Source of the DNA: Achromobacter sp. Root83
GTDB lineage: Bacteria > Pseudomonadota > Gammaproteobacteria > Burkholderiales > Burkholderiaceae_B
DNA length: 64,000 nucleotides
Reading direction: 5' to 3'
NCBI RefSeq assembly: GCF_001428845.1
Contig: NZ_LMIU01000001.1
Span: 868,984-932,983 of the forward strand
This document shows, piece by piece, positions 60,241 through 64,000 of this stretch. Within the stretch, counting starts at the first letter, position 1; the number at the start of each line of letters is the position of its first letter. The notes under the pieces are model-generated. The model was not told the DNA's origin, did not search any database, and saw only the letters and a program-made list of their open reading frames with translations. The translations under genes were made by a program, and so were the position numbers.

Positions 60241-61056
60241 TCAACCGATTGTTTCAGGCGGCTGTTGCAGAATATCGCCGCCGGGGGCGGGGCGCCAGGA
60301 AAACGTCAGACGGCTTTCGCCGCTGACAGCGCCGTCGGGCGCGAAGCGCCTTTCATGCAGCTGTCCGGCGCCGTCGCCGTGCAGCGCCAACACGCTAGAG
60401 CTGCGGGTGCCATAGTCCGGGCTGACGATGAAGGGGCTGCTCAACAGCCGTTCGCGGTCCAGGGGCAGACCGGTGGCGGGCAGATCGCCGTCGTCCGCGG
60501 GATTGCGGTCGGCCAGCGCGGCGTAGAGCGCGGGCAAGTCGGGCTGCGGATGGCCTTGCAGCACGGCCATGAACGCCGCCTTGGTGCGGGCCAGCTTGGG
60601 CCAGGGCGTGTCCAGCAGATGGTTGGACAGCGCGTAGACGCCGGGCGCGAGCGCGCGCGGCCCGCCGTCGCGGTTGCTCAGGTACCAGGCCTCGCGGGAG
60701 TCGCCGACGATCAGGTTGAATCCGTTATAGGCCTGGCCGGTCCGGTGCACGTCCGCCAGGTAGGCCCGCGGCTCCATAGAACCGCGCAGGAAATCCTCGA
60801 CCAGCGCGCCGCGCGACGGCGCATTGTCCAGATGCCTGCCCGGCTCGCGGAAGTTGGTCACCAGCGCGTAGCGGCCGTGGCTGGTCACGCCCATCCAGGT
60901 GCCGCCGGCCAGGCCGTCGCGGCCGGCGTAGATCGCGGGCGCGTCGGCCCATTGCGCGGCGGGCAGGGTGGGGCGCACGTGGAATTCGTCGCGATTGGCG
61001 GCGATCAGCACGGGAATGCCGGGAAGGGAATGCAGGGCCAGTACGGCAAGACACAT
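60241..61056 (-). CDS. NRDE/TANGO2-family protein
   Basis: This 271-residue protein opens with MCLAVLALHSLPGIPVLIAANRDEF; the NRDE motif (19-22) defines the family, whose N-terminal Cys2 suggests an Ntn-hydrolase-like fold. It is related to human TANGO2, possibly linked to haem or lipid handling. It begins 3 bases after the FUSC gene's stop on the minus strand, so it is co-transcribed. Confidence 0.9.
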   Translation of the reverse strand: MCLAVLALHSLPGIPVLIAANRDEFHVRPTLPAAQWADAPAIYAGRDGLAGGTWMGVTSHGRYALVTNFREPGRHLDNAPSRGALVEDFLRGSMEPRAYLADVHRTGQAYNGFNLIVGDSREAWYLSNRDGGPRALAPGVYALSNHLLDTPWPKLARTKAAFMAVLQGHPQPDLPALYAALADRNPADDGDLPATGLPLDRERLLSSPFIVSPDYGTRSSSVLALHGDGAGQLHERRFAPDGAVSGESRLTFSWRPAPGGDILQQPPETIG

Positions 61057-61059
61057 GAT

Positions 61060-63039
61060 TCAGACCTGGTTGGCGGTGGATGTGGGGGTGGCGCGGCCGG
61101 GAGCCGCCGTGAAATCGGGACCGGCAAGTGTTGCGCGCAAGGCTTCGATCTCGGCGGCCACGTCCCGCAAGGCGGGCGCCGGAGCGGCGATGGCGTCCGC
61201 CGGCATCGGCGTGCCCTGTTCCACCGCCGCGGCGATGCGCTTCAGGTCGGCGGACAGCAGGGCGATTTGTGCGGCGGTGGGCGTGTCCTGGCCGGCCTGC
61301 AGCGGCCAGGCGGTGTCCGAGATCGCATTGGCCACGCGTTCCAGCGCCACTTCCACCGGCCACCATGCCAGCGCGCGGCGGCTGACCAGCCGGGGCTCGG
61401 ACAGCCCGCGCTGCAGCGCGATGCGCAGGTCGGACAGACGCGCATAGGCCTGCGCGCGCAGGACGTGACGGTTGGCGGCATCCGCCTGGAAGACCGTGTT
61501 CAGGTAGGCGGCCAGGGTTGCGATGGCGGTGGATACGGCATGGTCCAGGTTGTTGCGTTCGATGCGCATCCAGGGCAGGTAGCCCACCAGCAGCACGATG
61601 GCCGCGGCGACGCCCACGTCGACCAGCCGCGCCAGCGCGATGGGCCAGCTTCCCGGCTGCAGGGCGCCGATCAGCAGCATGAGGATGGGCAGCAGTATGG
61701 CCGAGAACAGGCCGTAATTGCGCCGTATCGACCACGGCAGCAACGCGGCCAGCGCCGCCACGATGAGCAGACTGGCGATGCCGCCACGGTCCAGCGCCAG
61801 CACGGTCGCGCTGATCGCCACGCCGACGACGCTGCCCGCGCAGCTTTGCAGCGCGCGCGCGAAGACCGAGCCGAAATTGGGCTTGAACACCACCACCACG
61901 ATCAGCGGCACCCAATAAGACCGGGGCAGCGAGGCCGCCAGGGCCACGGCTTCCGCGGCGGCCAGGCACAGCCCCAGGCGCACCAGGTAGCGCACGGTCG
62001 CCGGTCCGGGCCGGTAGGTGCGCGCCAGCACGCGCCATGGCGTGCGCGGGCGCGCGGGTTGCAGGGCGGCGAACGCCTCGGCTTCGGAAGGCCTGGCGCC
62101 GTCCAGCAGGGGCTGCGCCTGCGCCAGCGCATCGGCCAGCAGCGGCATGCCGGCCTGGCGCAGCGCGGCGATGTCATCGCGCGCGTCCGGTTCGGCGTCG
62201 TTCTCCACCCGGTCGGCCAGATGATTCATGACGCGGGCGCATTCTGGCGGCAGCACGCGGCCGGCGCGCGCCAGCGCCAATGCGGCATTGGTCAGCGGCG
62301 TGCAGGCCTGTAGCTGGGCGGCCAGCCGCGCGAGCCGGGGCGATGGACCCGCCGCGCGGCCTCTCGCGGCCAGCACGGTATCGTAGGCGGCGCTCATGGC
62401 CGCTTCCATGTCGCGGCGCGCGATCATGAGGCGGGACGTGCCGGTGGCCGCGAACATCGCCGCCAGCTTGCGGTAGGCCTGCGCCACCGCGGCGCGTTCG
62501 GGCGCGATGGGGTTGACGATCCAGCCCGACAGGGTGAGCGTCAGGCCGAACAGGCCGCCCGCGCCCACCAGCACCGAAGGCAGCCAGGGCGGCAGGGTGG
62601 ACGTCAGGCTCGACCCCACGATGACATACGTGGCGAACTGCAGGGTGGCCACGGCGGCGATGTTGTTGAACGTGCCGACCAGGCTGGCCGCCAGCACCAG
62701 GACCATCATCGCGGCCGAGGTCCACAGGCCGTGGCCCGCTACCAGGTTGCCCAGCAGATAGCCCAGCGCGCCGCCGAACACCGTCGAACCGATGGAAAGC
62801 GCGCGGTTGCGGTAGGGGCCGCCGTTGTCGCCCGTGATGGCGGGCAGCGCGCCCAGCGCCACCAGCGCGGCGGCGGCGCTCTGGTCCAGCGCCATGCCCA
62901 CGGCCGACGGCAGGCCGATGGCCAGAGCCGCGCGCAGCATCACCCAGGGATTCACGGGCGAAGGCTCCATGTGCGCCAGGCTCATCAGCCAGCGCATGTT
63001 GGAGGCGCGCGCGCCGTGGTTCAGCGTGGGGCGGGACAC
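61060..63039 (-). CDS. FUSC-family membrane protein
   Basis: This 659-residue protein is a second FUSC-type transporter in the window. It has two blocks of helices (about 30-170 and 345-490), a hydrophilic segment between them, and YWVPLIVVVVFKPNFGSVF and FSAILLPILMLLIG in the second block. The start is GTG 63039, with GAGG 6 bases upstream; ATG 62997 is an alternative. It has no HlyD, DUF1656 or channel genes beside it, unlike the AaeB-like one. The substrate is unknown. Confidence 0.85.
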   Translation of the reverse strand: MSRPTLNHGARASNMRWLMSLAHMEPSPVNPWVMLRAALAIGLPSAVGMALDQSAAAALVALGALPAITGDNGGPYRNRALSIGSTVFGGALGYLLGNLVAGHGLWTSAAMMVLVLAASLVGTFNNIAAVATLQFATYVIVGSSLTSTLPPWLPSVLVGAGGLFGLTLTLSGWIVNPIAPERAAVAQAYRKLAAMFAATGTSRLMIARRDMEAAMSAAYDTVLAARGRAAGPSPRLARLAAQLQACTPLTNAALALARAGRVLPPECARVMNHLADRVENDAEPDARDDIAALRQAGMPLLADALAQAQPLLDGARPSEAEAFAALQPARPRTPWRVLARTYRPGPATVRYLVRLGLCLAAAEAVALAASLPRSYWVPLIVVVVFKPNFGSVFARALQSCAGSVVGVAISATVLALDRGGIASLLIVAALAALLPWSIRRNYGLFSAILLPILMLLIGALQPGSWPIALARLVDVGVAAAIVLLVGYLPWMRIERNNLDHAVSTAIATLAAYLNTVFQADAANRHVLRAQAYARLSDLRIALQRGLSEPRLVSRRALAWWPVEVALERVANAISDTAWPLQAGQDTPTAAQIALLSADLKRIAAAVEQGTPMPADAIAAPAPALRDVAAEIEALRATLAGPDFTAAPGRATPTSTANQV

Positions 63040-63062
63040 GGTGGCCTCATGGGCGTCGGCGT

Positions 63063-63545
63063 TCAGGCCTTGATCAGCGGCGCCTCTTCGGGCGCGGCCA
63101 GGCGGAAGTAATCTTCCGTGTTCAGCAGGATGGAGGCGTCCAGGCGGCCGGCGTTGAACACGATTTCATCGTGGCGGGCGCGCAGGGTGGGATCCACCAG
63201 CAGCAGCAGGTCGGGATTGAAGCTGAAGGGCGGGATCGCGCCGATCTCGCATCCGGTGAGTTCGCGCGCCAGGTCCTGGGAGGCCAGCGATGCCTTTTTG
63301 CCGCCCGCCGCGCGCGCGATCGCGTCCAGGTCGGCCTGCTTGTCGGCCGGAAACACGGCCAGCACGTTCTTGCGCTGGTTCGATGAGATCTTCACGCGGC
63401 AGACCAGCGCCTTGGCGCCCTGGCTGACCTCGGTGCCGCGTATGGCCGCGACCTCGACGGAACGGCCGGCCGCGGCGTGTTCGAGCAGGCGGTAGCGCGC
63501 CTGGTTCTGGGCAAGAAGGGCTTGCAGGCGTTCAAAGACTTCCAT
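63063..63545 (-). CDS. YbaK/ProX-domain protein (aminoacyl-tRNA deacylase-like)
   Basis: This 160-residue protein has the YbaK/aminoacyl-tRNA-synthetase-associated fold: YRLLEHAAAGRSVEVAAIRG at the start, ALVCRVKISSNQRKNVLAVF in the core and GCEIGAIPPFSF after it. Such proteins deacylate mischarged tRNA. The exact tRNA specificity is not visible. It precedes the FUSC gene on the minus strand with a 23-base gap. Confidence 0.88.
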   Translation of the reverse strand: MEVFERLQALLAQNQARYRLLEHAAAGRSVEVAAIRGTEVSQGAKALVCRVKISSNQRKNVLAVFPADKQADLDAIARAAGGKKASLASQDLARELTGCEIGAIPPFSFNPDLLLLVDPTLRARHDEIVFNAGRLDASILLNTEDYFRLAAPEEAPLIKA

Positions 63546-63618
63546 GGGGTGACGGCAGCGGAAAAGGGGGCGCCGGGATTCGGCCCCGTACGCCGCATGA
63601 TACGCCCGCGCGCGGCCG

Positions 63619-64000
63619 TCAGATCTCTCCGGTGAAGGCGTAGCCCCAGCCCCAGACGGTGCGGATCGGCAGTTCCATGGGCACGTCCTGCGCCTTGCGC
63701 CGCAAACGGCTCACGAGGACATCGGTGCGGCGCATGGACTCGCGGCCCGAACGAGAATCGACGCCCGGCGGGTCGCTGCGGGGCATGCGCTTGTCGGGGG
63801 AGGCCGTCAGCTTCAGCAGGAACTCCCGTTCGGCCTGGGTCAGCGACAGGCGCGTGCCCTGCGGGCTGACGAGCGTCCAGGCGGCATCGAGGAACTGCCA
63901 TTTGCCGGTGGATTCGGCGGCAGGGACGGGCACGGGCGCGCGCGGTTCGGCCTCGGGCGCGCGGCGGCCGGTGGCAGGCACCCGGCGCACCAGCGCCTGC
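63619..64000 (-). CDS. OmpR-type response regulator, C-terminal part
   Basis: About the last 127 residues are in the window; the receiver domain lies beyond its edge. The winged-helix DNA-binding domain is seen (LTQAEREFLLKLTASPDKRM, MRRTDVLVSRLRRKAQ, TVWGWGYAFTG). A Pro/Ala/Arg-rich linker precedes it. The usual RTVRGVGYxF is RTVWGWGYAF here. No sensor kinase gene is visible. Confidence 0.8.
   Translation of the reverse strand, partial: QALVRRVPATGRRAPEAEPRAPVPVPAAESTGKWQFLDAAWTLVSPQGTRLSLTQAEREFLLKLTASPDKRMPRSDPPGVDSRSGRESMRRTDVLVSRLRRKAQDVPMELPIRTVWGWGYAFTGEI

Noticed and set aside
59728..62313. Open frame of 861 codons on the plus strand
   Set aside because: It crosses three well-supported minus-strand genes and has no recognisable motif.

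Overview
The window is one continuous stretch of GC-rich bacterial chromosome. Genes are densely packed, many overlap by 4 bases (ATGA or GTGA), and no gap between genes exceeds about 240 bases. The gene families and their order (peptide and amino-acid ABC operons with LysR/GntR/IclR control, a caa3-type oxidase, an RND pump, AaeB-type aromatic acid efflux, imuA-imuB-dnaE2) suggest a betaproteobacterium of the Alcaligenaceae (Achromobacter/Bordetella-like). This is inference from family content, not a database match. I see no rRNA, tRNA, CRISPR array, insertion sequence or prophage. One low-GC orphan gene (4249-4920) is the only clear compositional outlier.

Layout. 1-3232: a cytochrome c oxidase locus, with ctaC-ctaD leaving the window on the minus strand and two cytochrome c genes divergent from them. 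3331-4920: an NmrA-like oxidoreductase and the low-GC membrane protein. 5022-15133: a catabolic locus in which a GntR gene heads a minus-strand operon (binding protein, two permeases, two ATPases, M20 peptidase) and faces a class V aminotransferase plus a serine hydrolase; copies of TGGTATACAAAA lie beside both divergent starts. 15066-17759: an ECF sigma factor with two small membrane proteins, then an aldo/keto reductase. 17851-24488: a TetR gene divergent from a complete RND tripartite pump. 24563-28632: an MHS transporter and a GMC oxidoreductase divergent from an IclR gene. 28651-33499: a Tat-exported metallophosphoesterase behind a Pho-box-like promoter, then small genes, a LON-domain protein and an orphan ParB-like protein.

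33658-39686: an RraA/HMG-aldolase-like protein, an aminotransferase and a polar amino-acid ABC transporter in one operon, followed by a LysR gene. 39753-42485: an I78-type lipoprotein, a LysR gene and an SGNH hydrolase. 42502-47901: the imuA-imuB-dnaE2 mutagenesis operon behind a LexA box. 48100-53998: an esterase and a MarR-headed AaeB-type efflux operon. 54187-58125: queD-queE, arfB with a membrane protein, and an ArsR gene followed by an Old Yellow Enzyme. 58267-64000: a CPBP-family membrane protein, a MAPEG protein, a secreted protein, a FUSC-NRDE pair, a YbaK-domain protein, and the C-terminal end of an OmpR-type response regulator that enters from outside the window.

No completely unknown system stands out. 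The best leads are regulatory and pathway-level: the Pho-box promoter, the paired GntR operators, the aminotransferase-aldolase-transporter operon (possibly for a 4-hydroxylated amino acid), the 18-bp-stem hairpin between transporter genes, and several near-perfect operator palindromes beside regulator genes.
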